Shown: positions 8,132-17,088 of the stretch, one piece after another
Position numbering within the stretch: the stretch's first letter is position 1
How the letters are laid out: each line of letters opens with the position of its first letter
Source of the DNA: Pedobacter zeaxanthinifaciens
GTDB taxonomy: Bacteria > Bacteroidota > Bacteroidia > Sphingobacteriales > Sphingobacteriaceae
Assembly: GCF_003313335.1 (NCBI RefSeq)
Contig: NZ_QMHP01000011.1
Span: 62,001-126,000, forward strand
DNA length: 64,000 nucleotides
Direction: 5' to 3'
Position numbers and translations under genes: made by a program
The notes under the pieces: model-generated
Database searches by the model: none
What the model was told of the DNA's origin: nothing
What the model saw: the letters and a program-made list of their open reading frames with translations, nothing else

Positions 8132-8611
8132 TTACACGTTCTTTTTAACCCGAAAAGAAAAGTACTTCTGTGAGAAATAACTAAATACAGCTAAAACGAT
8201 AGTAATTAGCGCCTTTGCAACCGAAGGGTAAAACCTAAATCCTTCTACCAAAATCTTCATCAATGCATAATTAAGTAAGATGTTGGTGCATACAACAGTT
8301 CCGTATCGGAATAACTGTATCCTGCCTTTTAAATCAGATTGTGTAAATACTAAATATTTATTCAGCATGAAGCCGATAAAAAAGGTAATGATAGACTCTA
8401 AAATTAATGCTGCGATGGGTGCAGTAATCAAATACTGGCCTATATGAACATCATTTTGGTGCAGGATATAATTGTAAATCACAAAATAAGCTACAATGCC
8501 CGATGCTGCAGTAATACCGCCACTAGCCAGATACCTGAATGTGTTGATAGCAAACCAATTTTTAAACGGCGGATAAAAGAAATCAATAAATTTCAGTGCT
8601 AATTTTCTCAA
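8132..8611 (-). CDS. GtrA family membrane protein
   Basis: A small inner-membrane protein of 159 residues with four predicted membrane segments (for example SGIVAYFVIYNYIL, IAALILESIITFFIGFML, TNILLNYALMKILV, ALITIVLAVFSYFSQ) and the family-typical NKYLVF and KYFSFR motifs. GtrA-like proteins help move lipid-linked sugars across the membrane or act with cell-surface polysaccharide enzymes. The only available start is a TTG at 8611, overlapping the stop of the upstream sulfatase gene by 4 bp, so the two are probably translated together. Confidence 0.87.
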   Translation of the reverse strand: MRKLALKFIDFFYPPFKNWFAINTFRYLASGGITAASGIVAYFVIYNYILHQNDVHIGQYLITAPIAALILESIITFFIGFMLNKYLVFTQSDLKGRIQLFRYGTVVCTNILLNYALMKILVEGFRFYPSVAKALITIVLAVFSYFSQKYFSFRVKKNV

Positions 8612-10539
8612 TTCTTTCTATAAGTTAATTGGTTGTTAATCATTCGGTTGTTGTACTGTTGCACAAATGCCTTGAGCTTTTCTTCTAATTGAGCCTTAAT
8701 TTGTGGTTGCTCATTTATTAAGTTTTTCGTGTTGCGCCTATCTTGTTTTAAGTTAAATAAGGATGTGCTTTTTTGCCCATCATTGGTCAACAGGTAATCT
8801 CCATGGTAAAGATTAAAAGTTCCATCATTATTATTAACAGCAAAACTATCAGTTTTATTGTCGAATGCATTGAAACCAAATGCAAAGTAAGGTTTTGGAT
8901 AGTGTAAAAAGCTAAGTACCGACGGCATGATGTCAATTTGCTGTATGATTTTATCGGTTTTGCCTTTCAGTTCTCCACCCGGGAAATAGAACAAAATTGG
9001 AATGGAAAAATAGCCCGCTGTAGTTTGATAATCTGGCAAATAGGAAACGGTAGCATGATCAGCACACAGTACAAACAACGTATTATTGTACCAAGGCATT
9101 TTCTTCGCAGCGTTAAAAAAATTACGGATAGCCATATCTGTATAGCCCAAAGGTTCCTGTATGGGTAAATTTCCTTTAGGGAACTTGCCTTGGTATTGTT
9201 GTGGCACCTTAAACGGGTGGTGAGACGATACAGAGAAGAATGCAGAGAAAAACGGCTGTGGGAAAGTATTGATTGTTTTTGCCACGTACTGCATAAAAGG
9301 ATCGTCCCAAATGCCCCAAATTCCGTCAAAATCAGCATCGTTATTGTATTCAGTTTTACCGTAGTAATGTTTAATCCCTGCCAAGTTGGTATATGCCGAA
9401 AATCCCATAGAGCCATTTGGTGCACCGTGGAAAAAAGCAGTATAATAACCTTCATCACCTAGTAATTTAGCGATACTCGTAGTATTGTTGCTGGAATACT
9501 GCGAAAGTACAAAGGGTTCTTTAATAGATGGTATACTTGAAATTACTGAAGGCAGCGCATCAATTGATTTGCGGCCATTTGCGTAGGTATGCGTAGACGT
9601 AAAACTCTGTTCAACCAAACTATCGATAAACGGAGTGAAACCTTTGTACTTGCCATTCAATTGATCTTTATTAAGTGCTCCAACGTGTTCTTTTCCTAAA
9701 CTCTCAATGATAAGAAATACAACATTTAGTTTTTTAAAGCTATTGGTGTCGCTGGGTAAGTGTATTGGATTGTAAATTCTATTAAGGCTTGCTTCGTCAA
9801 AATAATTAACTGGTTTTAGCTTCGAAGAGCCTAACGTTTTCATAATGCTAAATGGCGTATTAAGTACCAAGCTCATATCGCCAGGGGCTTTCACATAATC
9901 TCCAGCATTACTCAGCGTAATTGGCCTGGTGCTGTGTCTCCATCCGCCTCTAACGCCACCAATGAAAAGAAACGCAATCAATAAAAGTGCTGCGGTTTGA
10001 AGTACGTAAGTTTTCCAAGTAAACTTTGGCTTGTTAACTGCCTTAAATAGTTGACTTAGCTTAGCGAAAGCAAGTACAAATAACACAAAAACCAATAACA
10101 GGTGCCAATATTCTAGCAGAAAATCGGCGGTTAACTTCATCTTGTTTTGCTCATGACTGAACTGTGAAAAAACACTGCCAGTAGTGCGCTTCAGCGTGAA
10201 TTTGTAGTAGGCAAAATCAATGAAGTTGGCTAAAAAACCTACGCAGTTAGTCACTATAAACAACCATTTCGCAAATTTTTGATAATTATGATGGTATTTA
10301 AATGGAAATGGTACGCTCTGTAAAACGATATATAACGAGTTAATGTACAGTAAGGCAACAATATCAAATTTGATGCCTCCTAAAAATGTATATGCAATTT
10401 CGCCGCTGGTTAAATGTTTAAATAACGACTTGTTAATCATGAAAAAACCTAGTCTGCACAAAGCATATAGGGCAAGCAGCAATACAAATTGGTAAATAAG
10501 TATAAGATATACAGATTGTTGACGTTTTTTTTGGTTCAT
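8608..10539 (-). CDS. LTA synthase family sulfatase/phosphotransferase
   Basis: An inner-membrane protein with about five N-terminal membrane segments (residues 10-210) and an extracytoplasmic alkaline phosphatase-like domain. Visible are IIESLGKEHVGA (metal site), NGRKSIDALPS with the Ser that would act as nucleophile, FFSVSSHHPF and LCADH (metal ligands). In LtaS the nucleophile is Thr, so the Ser is worth noting. The family transfers phosphoglycerol-type groups onto glycolipids or glycans; Gram-negative members decorate surface molecules. A TTG at 10581 would extend it into the antiporter gene, so the ATG at 10539 (643 residues) was chosen. Coupled by a 4-bp overlap to GtrA. Confidence 0.85.
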   Translation of the reverse strand: MNQKKRQQSVYLILIYQFVLLLALYALCRLGFFMINKSLFKHLTSGEIAYTFLGGIKFDIVALLYINSLYIVLQSVPFPFKYHHNYQKFAKWLFIVTNCVGFLANFIDFAYYKFTLKRTTGSVFSQFSHEQNKMKLTADFLLEYWHLLLVFVLFVLAFAKLSQLFKAVNKPKFTWKTYVLQTAALLLIAFLFIGGVRGGWRHSTRPITLSNAGDYVKAPGDMSLVLNTPFSIMKTLGSSKLKPVNYFDEASLNRIYNPIHLPSDTNSFKKLNVVFLIIESLGKEHVGALNKDQLNGKYKGFTPFIDSLVEQSFTSTHTYANGRKSIDALPSVISSIPSIKEPFVLSQYSSNNTTSIAKLLGDEGYYTAFFHGAPNGSMGFSAYTNLAGIKHYYGKTEYNNDADFDGIWGIWDDPFMQYVAKTINTFPQPFFSAFFSVSSHHPFKVPQQYQGKFPKGNLPIQEPLGYTDMAIRNFFNAAKKMPWYNNTLFVLCADHATVSYLPDYQTTAGYFSIPILFYFPGGELKGKTDKIIQQIDIMPSVLSFLHYPKPYFAFGFNAFDNKTDSFAVNNNDGTFNLYHGDYLLTNDGQKSTSLFNLKQDRRNTKNLINEQPQIKAQLEEKLKAFVQQYNNRMINNQLTYRKN

Positions 10540-10570
10540 TCGAGTACTTACCGCCCACCTATCTTTTACC

Positions 10571-11653
10571 CTAAGGTACAACAGTGGTGAACAAGTAGGA
10601 TGCGAAAATAGTTAATAAAACTACACCTTGCAATATATTGGTTTTACCGGAGCCTAAGGAAAGCATAAGGGTAAATTGTGCTAACAGTAAAAGTACCATT
10701 GATTTGGTATCAATTCCTAACGTGATATTTAAGCCTGCAAATAATGATACCACCGCTACTGCTGGTATGGTTAGACCAATGGTGGCAAGCGCCGAACCCA
10801 ATGCCAGGTTTAAACTGGTTTGCAGACGGTTTTTTCTTGCCGCATTTAAGGCCGCAATGCCTTCTGGCAGTAAAACTACAGTCGCTATAATCACACCAAC
10901 TAGCGATTTTGGCGCTCCAGCGTTAACTACAGCATTTTCGATATCGGGCGCAAGTGTTTTTGCCAATAATACCACAATACCAAGACAAACCAAAAGTAAA
11001 GCTAGACTACTTAATGCAACTGCGTTGGTTGGAGGCGCTGCATGAACTTCTTCGTTAGCTGGGTTTACCGGGGGTAAGAAGAAATCTCGGTGCCTTACCG
11101 TTTGTACCAAAATAAAGGTGCAGTATATAATTAATGAAATAACGGACACAAAAATAAGTTGGGAACTGCTGTAAGATGGTCCCTCTACGCTTACGGTAAA
11201 GTTAGGCAAAATGAGTGTGAGCATCAGAATTGCGGTGAGCGCTACCAATGGCGCCTTCACACCATCAAAACTAAAACCTTGTTGGTTAAATTTAAGTCCG
11301 CCGAATAATAGGCAAATACCAATCATTCCTGTTAAAATAATCATCACGGCAGCAAAAACAGTATCTCTAGCTAATTCCTCTGTTCCGGGGCCGCCAGTAA
11401 GCATTAATGATACAATCAACGATACTTCAATAGTAGTTACGGCCAGTGCTAAAATAAGTGTGCCAAACGGCTCACCAACCCGGTGTGCTACCACTTCAGC
11501 ATGATGTACTGCAGCGAGCACACTTCCACTTAACATTACCACTAGTAAACCTATGCCTAAGCCGCCCAGGTTACCGATGGGTGCGAAATAAGCTATCCAA
11601 GCTAGTAAAGGAAGTGCGATGGTCCACAATGGGAGAGGTAATTTATTTAACAT
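10571..11653 (-). CDS. chaA: Calcium/proton (sodium/proton) antiporter, ChaA-like
   Basis: An inner-membrane CaCA-family antiporter of 360 residues, close to the 366 of E. coli ChaA, with about eleven membrane segments. Both signature repeats are clear: GEPFGTLILALAVTTIEVSL near residue 60 and LLPEGIAALNAARKNR near 260, each carrying the Glu used for ion exchange. It probably exports Ca2+, Na+ or K+ in return for protons at high pH or salt. The sulfatase gene follows 31 bp downstream, so the three genes 11653 to 8132 may form one transcript. Confidence 0.9.
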   Translation of the reverse strand: MLNKLPLPLWTIALPLLAWIAYFAPIGNLGGLGIGLLVVMLSGSVLAAVHHAEVVAHRVGEPFGTLILALAVTTIEVSLIVSLMLTGGPGTEELARDTVFAAVMIILTGMIGICLLFGGLKFNQQGFSFDGVKAPLVALTAILMLTLILPNFTVSVEGPSYSSSQLIFVSVISLIIYCTFILVQTVRHRDFFLPPVNPANEEVHAAPPTNAVALSSLALLLVCLGIVVLLAKTLAPDIENAVVNAGAPKSLVGVIIATVVLLPEGIAALNAARKNRLQTSLNLALGSALATIGLTIPAVAVVSLFAGLNITLGIDTKSMVLLLLAQFTLMLSLGSGKTNILQGVVLLTIFASYLFTTVVP

Positions 11654-11787
11654 ACGATTTGATTAGGTGATCAACTGGATTGATTAGCAAGAAGAGGTTT
11701 AACACGTCTTCTGTAATGGTTTAATTACTTACTAAAAGCGAAGTAAAGAAGTTAATATGTTGTAACTTTAGCCTCAAAACAATTGAT

Positions 11788-12990
11788 ATGAGAAAATGTT
11801 TTTCTTTTTTGGCGATGCTTTTGTTGGTTCAAATCGCAAAAGCGCAGGTTGATACTGCAGCTTATCGAACTATTGCAAATGCCATTCAAAAGAAATATGC
11901 ACCAGATAAGCGGTCTGTTTATTTTAATGTGAGGTTCAAGGCCGATTCGGTTTTTGTAGAGAGTACATCGCAACAAGCCATCACTTCTTTCGAAAATTCT
12001 TTTCCAGCAGCTGAAAAAGCTAAGCTAATAGCTTCGTTATTGCCAGCGCAACACTTAAACGGACAAGTGTACGGCGTAACAACAATTTCCGTAGCGAACA
12101 ATAGGAGCCAGCCTTTTCATGGTGCCGAGTTAATGACACAAACTTTGTTGGGTACGCCTATCCAAATCCTTAAAAAGCAAGGTGGCTTTTATCTAGTGAA
12201 ATCGCCCGATGGCTATTTGGCCTGGACTGATGGTGGCGCTATTGCATTGATGGATGGTGCTAAATTTAAGGCTTGGCAAGCTGCAAAAAAGATTGTTTTC
12301 ATTGCCGATTATGGGCATGCCTTTACAGCAGCTTCTAATTCGGCAGCTAGAGTTTCCGATTTGGTTGCAGGAAATATCCTGAAGTTTATTTCTGCCAATG
12401 GTGCATTCACCAAGGTCGGTTTTCCTGATGGAAGGGAAGCTTACGTTCCAACAGAACAACTTACTGACTATACTACTTGGGTAAAACGACCATTGCCCAC
12501 TGCCGATGCCATTTTGAAAACTGCGCAAACATTGGTTGGTGTGCCTTATTTATGGGGTGGCACTTCCATAAAGGGCGTAGATTGCAGTGGCTTTACCAAA
12601 ACTGCTTACTTTTTAAATGGAGTGATCATCCCTCGTGATGCGTCGCAGCAGGCGTTAGTTGGACAAGCATTAGACGTTTTAGAAAACGATTCCATTAGTG
12701 TAGAAAAATGTCTTAAAAATCTTAAGCCTGGAGATTTAATGTTTTTTTCGGCGGCAAAGCGCAGAGGCATTAATGGCGGCAGGGTAAGTCATACCGCAAT
12801 ATACATGGGCGATGGTCAGTTCATCCAATCCGCCGGGATGGTAAAAATCAGCAGTATTTTGCCAACAGCAGCCAATTACGATGAATATCAGAGTAAAACT
12901 TTAGTAGGAGCCAGAAGGATGTTAACGGAAGTAGGTAAACCAGAAATCACGAAAGTAGAAAATCATAATTGGTATTTGAGCAAGCAATAA
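11788..12990 (+). CDS. Secreted NlpC/P60 peptidase with SH3-like domains
   Basis: A periplasmic cell-wall peptide hydrolase of 400 residues: signal peptide ending AKAQ at about residue 20, an N-terminal domain, two SH3b-like regions (about 115-230), then NlpC/P60 from about 240. Catalytic Cys266 is in KGVDCSGFTKTAY, His335 in RVSHTAIYMG. The third position reads FIQSAG, with Gln in place of the more common His or Asn. The layout resembles YkfC-type enzymes acting on L-Ala-D-Glu-containing peptides, which fits the dipeptide epimerase gene at 33662. The stop overlaps the ATG of the ArsC-like gene (TAATG), indicating coupling. TAACTTTA 18 bp upstream is a near-match to a -7 box. Confidence 0.88.
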   Translation: MRKCFSFLAMLLLVQIAKAQVDTAAYRTIANAIQKKYAPDKRSVYFNVRFKADSVFVESTSQQAITSFENSFPAAEKAKLIASLLPAQHLNGQVYGVTTISVANNRSQPFHGAELMTQTLLGTPIQILKKQGGFYLVKSPDGYLAWTDGGAIALMDGAKFKAWQAAKKIVFIADYGHAFTAASNSAARVSDLVAGNILKFISANGAFTKVGFPDGREAYVPTEQLTDYTTWVKRPLPTADAILKTAQTLVGVPYLWGGTSIKGVDCSGFTKTAYFLNGVIIPRDASQQALVGQALDVLENDSISVEKCLKNLKPGDLMFFSAAKRRGINGGRVSHTAIYMGDGQFIQSAGMVKISSILPTAANYDEYQSKTLVGARRMLTEVGKPEITKVENHNWYLSKQ

Positions 12991-13334
12991 TGAGCATCAA
13001 AATTTATCACAATAACAGCTGTAGTAAAAGCAGGATTGCACTTGCAGAGTTAACAAAAAGCGGCGAAGATTTTGAAATCATCAACTATTTGGAAAATGTA
13101 CCTGGCGTTGAAGAATTGAAAGCCATTGTCCAAAAACTTGGGATTCGTCCTTTTCAGCTTGTGCGCACTACCGAAAAAATTTATAAAGAAAAGTTTGGGA
13201 ACCTGAATTTATCTGATGAAGAGTGGATTAAGGCAATGCATGAAAATCCAATCTTAATACAACGACCGATTTTAGTTAAAGGAGATGTCGCGATAATTGG
13301 TAGATCTGAGGAAGCATTGGATGAACTTTTTTAG
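12990..13334 (+). CDS. ArsC/Spx-family thioredoxin-fold protein (arsenate reductase-like)
   Basis: A 114-residue cytoplasmic protein. The active-site Cys11 lies in YHNNSCSKSR, and the C-terminal part has IQRPILVKGDVAIIGR with the Arg residues that bind the oxyanion in ArsC. It could reduce arsenate with glutathione or another thiol, or be a YfgD-like relative of unknown substrate; no other ars gene is nearby. A TTG 21 bp upstream lies inside the previous gene; the ATG overlapping its stop was chosen. Confidence 0.8.
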   Translation: MSIKIYHNNSCSKSRIALAELTKSGEDFEIINYLENVPGVEELKAIVQKLGIRPFQLVRTTEKIYKEKFGNLNLSDEEWIKAMHENPILIQRPILVKGDVAIIGRSEEALDELF

Positions 13335-13344
13335 CGCTAGCTTA

Positions 13345-13974
13345 TTAGAAAGTTCCAAAGGCGTCAATAAATGCATCCCGAGATCTGATGAAATTTCCAA
13401 TGTGCAAAAATTGCGGATAATATTTAAAGTAGAAGTCTGGGTTATTAGATTTGTAAACCCTTAGATTATCTCCTTGCATCATTTGTAAATAATAACTTCC
13501 GCCGTCTATTGCTACCAAAGTACGCTCAGGCTTATATCCAATAACAAATACAGTATCGTTTATTGGTTTGCGTGTAACTGGAGGTTTCGACTTTATTTCT
13601 CTATAGTTGATTGAATCATTCTCGAGTGTCCAAAAATTTTCTTTGCCTAGATTTGCAATCAATTCATTGCCAATGCTTTTATCGATTTTTTTGCTGGTCA
13701 ATCTTCTTTTTAAGCAAGATTTACCTTCATAAATAAAAGTAAGTTTACGCCACTTCTTATTTTTTACGGCAATAATTTGGATTTTAGCATTTTTCATTCT
13801 AGTAATGCCTTCTACGTGGTAAGCAATTAAGAAATCGTATTTGTGTTTAAGCTTTTTAAACAATAACGATTTAGCTTTAAAATCATCATTTACGTTTGAA
13901 TTGAAGACAGGGATTTGTGCGTACGTCTGATAAATGGATAATAAAATTAAAATCACTAGTAAGAGCCTATTCAT
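13345..13974 (-). CDS. Hypothetical exported protein
   Basis: Not recognised. From the ATG at 13974 it has 209 residues with a signal peptide (MNRLLLVILILLSIYQTYAQ) and a mixed, lysine-rich mature part; it has no lipobox and no membrane segment. A TTG at 14010 would put 12 residues before the signal peptide and is unlikely. It lies downstream of glyS but behind that gene's terminator. It converges on the ArsC-like gene with 10 bp between the stop codons. Confidence 0.65.
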   Translation of the reverse strand: MNRLLLVILILLSIYQTYAQIPVFNSNVNDDFKAKSLLFKKLKHKYDFLIAYHVEGITRMKNAKIQIIAVKNKKWRKLTFIYEGKSCLKRRLTSKKIDKSIGNELIANLGKENFWTLENDSINYREIKSKPPVTRKPINDTVFVIGYKPERTLVAIDGGSYYLQMMQGDNLRVYKSNNPDFYFKYYPQFLHIGNFIRSRDAFIDAFGTF

Positions 13975-14024
13975 AAAGTTGTAGTATAAAAATCTAAAGA
14001 TGTTCGGCAAAAAGAATTTCCATA

Positions 14025-14053
14025 AAAAAATCCCGACGTTAAATCGGGATTTT
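14025..14053 (-). terminator. Rho-independent terminator of glyS
   Basis: Arms TCCCGA (14031-14036) and TCGGGA (14044-14049), extended by A/T pairs to about ten bp. The A-run at 14024-14030 becomes a T-run on the minus strand. Confidence 0.85.
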
Positions 14054-14056
14054 ATA

Positions 14057-15544
14057 TTATGATTGACTCAATAAATTTCTCCAGCTTACTTTGCTTTCGA
14101 TAGTCCAGTGCAAATCTTTAATCGCAATACGTTGTTGCTCCATTGTGTCGCGGTGGCGGATGGTTACCGTATCATCTTCCAGCGTTTGGTGGTCTACCGT
14201 AATGCAGAAAGGTGTTCCTACAGCATCCTGGCGGCGGTAGCGCTTTCCAATGGCATCTTTTTCCTCATAAATACAGTTGAAATCAAACTTCAGCTGATCC
14301 ATAATTTCACGAGCTTTCTCAGGCAAACCATCTTTTTTAGTTAACGGAAAAATAGCTGCTTTAATTGGCGCAAGGGCAGGGTGTAAGCGCAGTAAAGTTC
14401 TGCTATCTTGTTTTTCCGGAGTGCTTAAATCTTCCTCTTCCAACGCATTAATCATCGTAAGCAAAAACATCCTATCCAAACCAATAGAGGTTTCAATTAC
14501 GTAAGGTACGTAATTACCATAAGGCTTGCCGTTTTCATCCAACTCGGCGTCAAAGTATTGCATTTTTTTACCGCTATACTCCTGATGTTGGGTTAAATCA
14601 AAATCAGTTCTACTGTGTATACCTTCAACTTCCTTAAATCCAAAAGGGAACTCAAACTCGATATCAGTAGCCGCGTTCGCATAGTGAGCCAACTTCACAT
14701 GATCATGGTAGCGGTATTTTTCAGGAGACGTTCCAATAGCTTTGTGCCATTTCAAACGAGCCTCTTTCCAATATTCAAACCACTTCTTGTCTTCGCCAGG
14801 GCGCACAAAAAATTGCATTTCCATCTGTTCAAACTCACGCATACGCATAATAAACTGACGGGCAATTACCTCATTTCTAAAAGCTTTTCCTATTTGCGCA
14901 ATACCAAAAGGAATTTTCATTCTTCCTGTTTTTTGCACATTTAAAAAGTTCACAAAAATACCCTGAGCAGTTTCCGGACGAAGGTAAACTTTCTCGCTTC
15001 CATCGGCCATAGCGCCAAACTGCGTGTCAAACATCAGGTTAAACTGGCGTACATCGGTCCAATTTCTGGTGCCGCTAACCGGGCAGGCAATTTCATGCTC
15101 TTCAATCAAGGTTTTTAAACGCGACAAGTCTTCAGCTTTCAGCGCATCGTCCATGTCGTTTTGCAATTTTGTTGCTTTCTCCGTTTTTCCTTCCTTTTCG
15201 TATTTAGCAATTTTATCTTCTAATAATTGGTCGGCACGGTAGCGTTTTTTACTGTCCTTGTTGTCAATCATCGGATCATTAAAACCGTCTACGTGCCCGC
15301 TGGCTTTCCAAACTTTAGGATGCATAAAAATGGCGGCATCAATACCCACAATGTTTTCGTGCATCTGCACCATTGCTTTCCACCAATAGGTTTTGATGTT
15401 GTTTTTCAACTCGGCGCCCAATTGTCCGTAATCATAAACAGCACTTAAACCATCATATATTTCGCTGCTTTGAAACACAAAACCATACTCCTTCGCATGC
15501 GATATTACATTTTTAAAAATTTCGTCGTTATTTTTCTGAGCCAT
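14057..15544 (-). CDS. glyS: Glycine--tRNA ligase (dimeric class II type)
   Basis: Charges tRNA-Gly with glycine in the cytoplasm. The 495-residue protein is the homodimeric class II form, with FIMRMREFEQMEMQFFVRP and YVIETSIGLDRMFL typical, and a C-terminal anticodon-binding domain from about residue 385 (APIKAAIFPLTKKDGLPEKA). Some databases name this single-chain form glyQS. It starts at an ATG, with heptamer repeats just upstream, and has its own terminator. Confidence 0.96.
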   Translation of the reverse strand: MAQKNNDEIFKNVISHAKEYGFVFQSSEIYDGLSAVYDYGQLGAELKNNIKTYWWKAMVQMHENIVGIDAAIFMHPKVWKASGHVDGFNDPMIDNKDSKKRYRADQLLEDKIAKYEKEGKTEKATKLQNDMDDALKAEDLSRLKTLIEEHEIACPVSGTRNWTDVRQFNLMFDTQFGAMADGSEKVYLRPETAQGIFVNFLNVQKTGRMKIPFGIAQIGKAFRNEVIARQFIMRMREFEQMEMQFFVRPGEDKKWFEYWKEARLKWHKAIGTSPEKYRYHDHVKLAHYANAATDIEFEFPFGFKEVEGIHSRTDFDLTQHQEYSGKKMQYFDAELDENGKPYGNYVPYVIETSIGLDRMFLLTMINALEEEDLSTPEKQDSRTLLRLHPALAPIKAAIFPLTKKDGLPEKAREIMDQLKFDFNCIYEEKDAIGKRYRRQDAVGTPFCITVDHQTLEDDTVTIRHRDTMEQQRIAIKDLHWTIESKVSWRNLLSQS

Positions 15545-15553
15545 AGTGGCGCC

Positions 15554-15581
15554 AAAGTTAAAAGTTAAAAGTTAAAAGTTA
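15554..15581 (+). repeat. Heptamer tandem repeat AAAAGTT x 4
   Basis: GTT recurs at 15557, 15564, 15571 and 15578, giving four AAAAGTT-like units with period 7, directly upstream of glyS on its leader side. Confidence 0.75.
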
Positions 15582-15606
15582 TAAGATAAGCGCTTTAAAA
15601 TGTTTT

Positions 15607-15730
15607 TGAAAAGCAAGGTAAGTGCTTAATCGGTGCCGAAAGTCCTGCACTTTGTTCCAAATCCTCTCCCAATTTTGCATTGGGATGCGGGTTTTCCACG
15701 TCGTTCAGGTTTATTTTACAAAAGCTTTTG
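15607..15730. repeat. Dispersed intergenic element, copy B
   Basis: This shares in the same order and orientation the motifs of copy A at 2118-2202: TGAAAAGCAAGGT, GTGCTT, CGAAAGTCCTGC and, after about 60 extra bases, TCAGGTTTA. The gap between glyS and the patatin gene (281 bp) holds this element plus the heptamers; no coding frame was recognised. Confidence 0.5.
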
Positions 15731-15825
15731 CTACTAGCTACGTGCCGCTTAGTGCCTAAAACTGCGTAGCTCAACAAAAACACTTTTATTTTTCGCTACA
15801 ATCAGTAACTTGCAATTCGTAATAA

Positions 15826-16875
15826 ATGAAGAGAATCCTTTCAATAGATGGCGGTGGCATTCGTGGAATAATTCCAGGGATGATTCTTGTTGCTTTAGAA
15901 GAGAAAATACAACGGGCCACCAAAAATCCCAGTGCCCGCCTTACCGATTATTTCGATTTCTTCGCTGGAACAAGTACCGGCGGCATTCTGTTGTCAATTT
16001 TGCTGTGTCCCGATGATCAAAATCCATCAAAACAGAAATATACTACCAAACAAGCTTTAGATATTTATTTGCAACACGGCGTAGAGATTTTTTCTGCCAG
16101 ACCTTGGCGTAGATTTCTTAATAAATTTGGCCTATTAAGCGAGTTGTATGACGCTACAATTCTCGAAAAAGTACTTAAAAGCTACTTGGGAGATAAAAAA
16201 TTGAGCGAACTTTTGCGGCCATGCATCATTACTGCCTATGATATTGAGCTTCGCAAGAACCATCTTTTCAGGCAGCAAAAGGCCATTTCACACGGCGATT
16301 CTCGGGATTTCTACCTAAAAGATGTTTGCAGGGCTACTTCTGCTGCACCCACTTATTTCTCCGTCGCCGAAATTTTTTCTCTTGCTAAAACACGCTATCC
16401 TTTGGTAGATGGTGGCGTATTTGCGCACAATCCATCTTTATCTGCATTATTGGAGGTCATTAAAAGCTATAAGTCTTACAAAATCGATGATATTTGGATT
16501 CTTTCATTGGGAACAGGTCTTTCTAAAATATCTTACAAATACGAAGATTTTAAAAAGAAAAGAGCTATTTCCATAGGGCCAGCACTGGTGGATATCATGA
16601 GCAGTAGCTCGGCCGAAAGCACGGATTATTTTTTGAAGCAGTTGTTTCGTTCGGTAAATGAAAAGAGCAATTATATCCGTATTGAGCCAAGTAACCTGTC
16701 TTCAATAGATCCTTCTATGGATGCAGCAACTAAAACCAATATCCAAAAAATTGTGTCCCTAGCGGATAAGCTGGTTAGCGAAAACGAAGAACTGCTTGAC
16801 GAAATTGTTAAGGACCTCCTCAGAGATAAAAAAAATAAAGAAAACGAGTCTGTTTGGAATTTTCTCAAAAGGTGA
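15826..16875 (+). CDS. Patatin-like phospholipase family protein
   Basis: A Ser/Asp acyl hydrolase likely acting on phospholipids or other acyl esters. The 349-residue protein has the oxyanion loop DGGGIRG at 8-14, nucleophile Ser50 in GTSTGG, and Asp195 in VDGGVF. No signal peptide is seen, so it is cytoplasmic. It has the size and layout of eukaryote-type patatins also found as CapV effectors, but no nucleotide cyclase or other defence gene lies alongside, so a lipid-turnover role is as likely. It is divergent from glyS and followed by 213 bp without a gene. Confidence 0.88.
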   Translation: MKRILSIDGGGIRGIIPGMILVALEEKIQRATKNPSARLTDYFDFFAGTSTGGILLSILLCPDDQNPSKQKYTTKQALDIYLQHGVEIFSARPWRRFLNKFGLLSELYDATILEKVLKSYLGDKKLSELLRPCIITAYDIELRKNHLFRQQKAISHGDSRDFYLKDVCRATSAAPTYFSVAEIFSLAKTRYPLVDGGVFAHNPSLSALLEVIKSYKSYKIDDIWILSLGTGLSKISYKYEDFKKKRAISIGPALVDIMSSSSAESTDYFLKQLFRSVNEKSNYIRIEPSNLSSIDPSMDAATKTNIQKIVSLADKLVSENEELLDEIVKDLLRDKKNKENESVWNFLKR

Positions 16876-17042
16876 TTTTTAAATGGCATAGCAATAGATA
16901 AATATCCGTCACATCTACTTCCAAAAGTGTTTAGCTGTTAGCTCAAAACAATTTTTACAGCTATCTAGCATCACTTTAAAAATTCGCTTATAGCCGTTAC
17001 AAATAATTTCATCATCCTTAAAAAATGAAAATCAAATCATAA

Positions 17043-17070
17043 TTTGATATAGCCCAAAAAGCTACCTTTG
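17043..17070 (+). promoter_or_regulatory. Putative Bacteroidota promoter of the GDPD-gldA transcript
   Basis: TTTG (17043-17046) and TACCTTTG (17063-17070) with a 16-bp spacer match the -33/-7 pattern. The GTG start is 18 bp downstream of the -7 box. Confidence 0.55.
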
Positions 17071-17088
17071 TAAACTAAAATTGTAAAA

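Noticed and set aside
8967..9458. A 163-codon minus-strand frame inside the sulfatase gene
   Set aside because: It is an alternate frame of a clearly real gene and has no family-like sequence.
10638..11045. A 135-codon plus-strand frame opposite chaA
   Set aside because: Antisense shadow of a well-supported antiporter gene; no motif or start context.
12990..13334. Arsenic resistance locus
   Set aside because: Only a single ArsC/Spx-like gene is present, coupled to a cell-wall peptidase; no arsR, arsB or acr3 gene is near.
15826..16875. Patatin as a CBASS (CapV) effector
   Set aside because: No nucleotide cyclase, ubiquitin-like or HORMA gene lies beside it; neighbours are glyS and a glycerophosphodiesterase.
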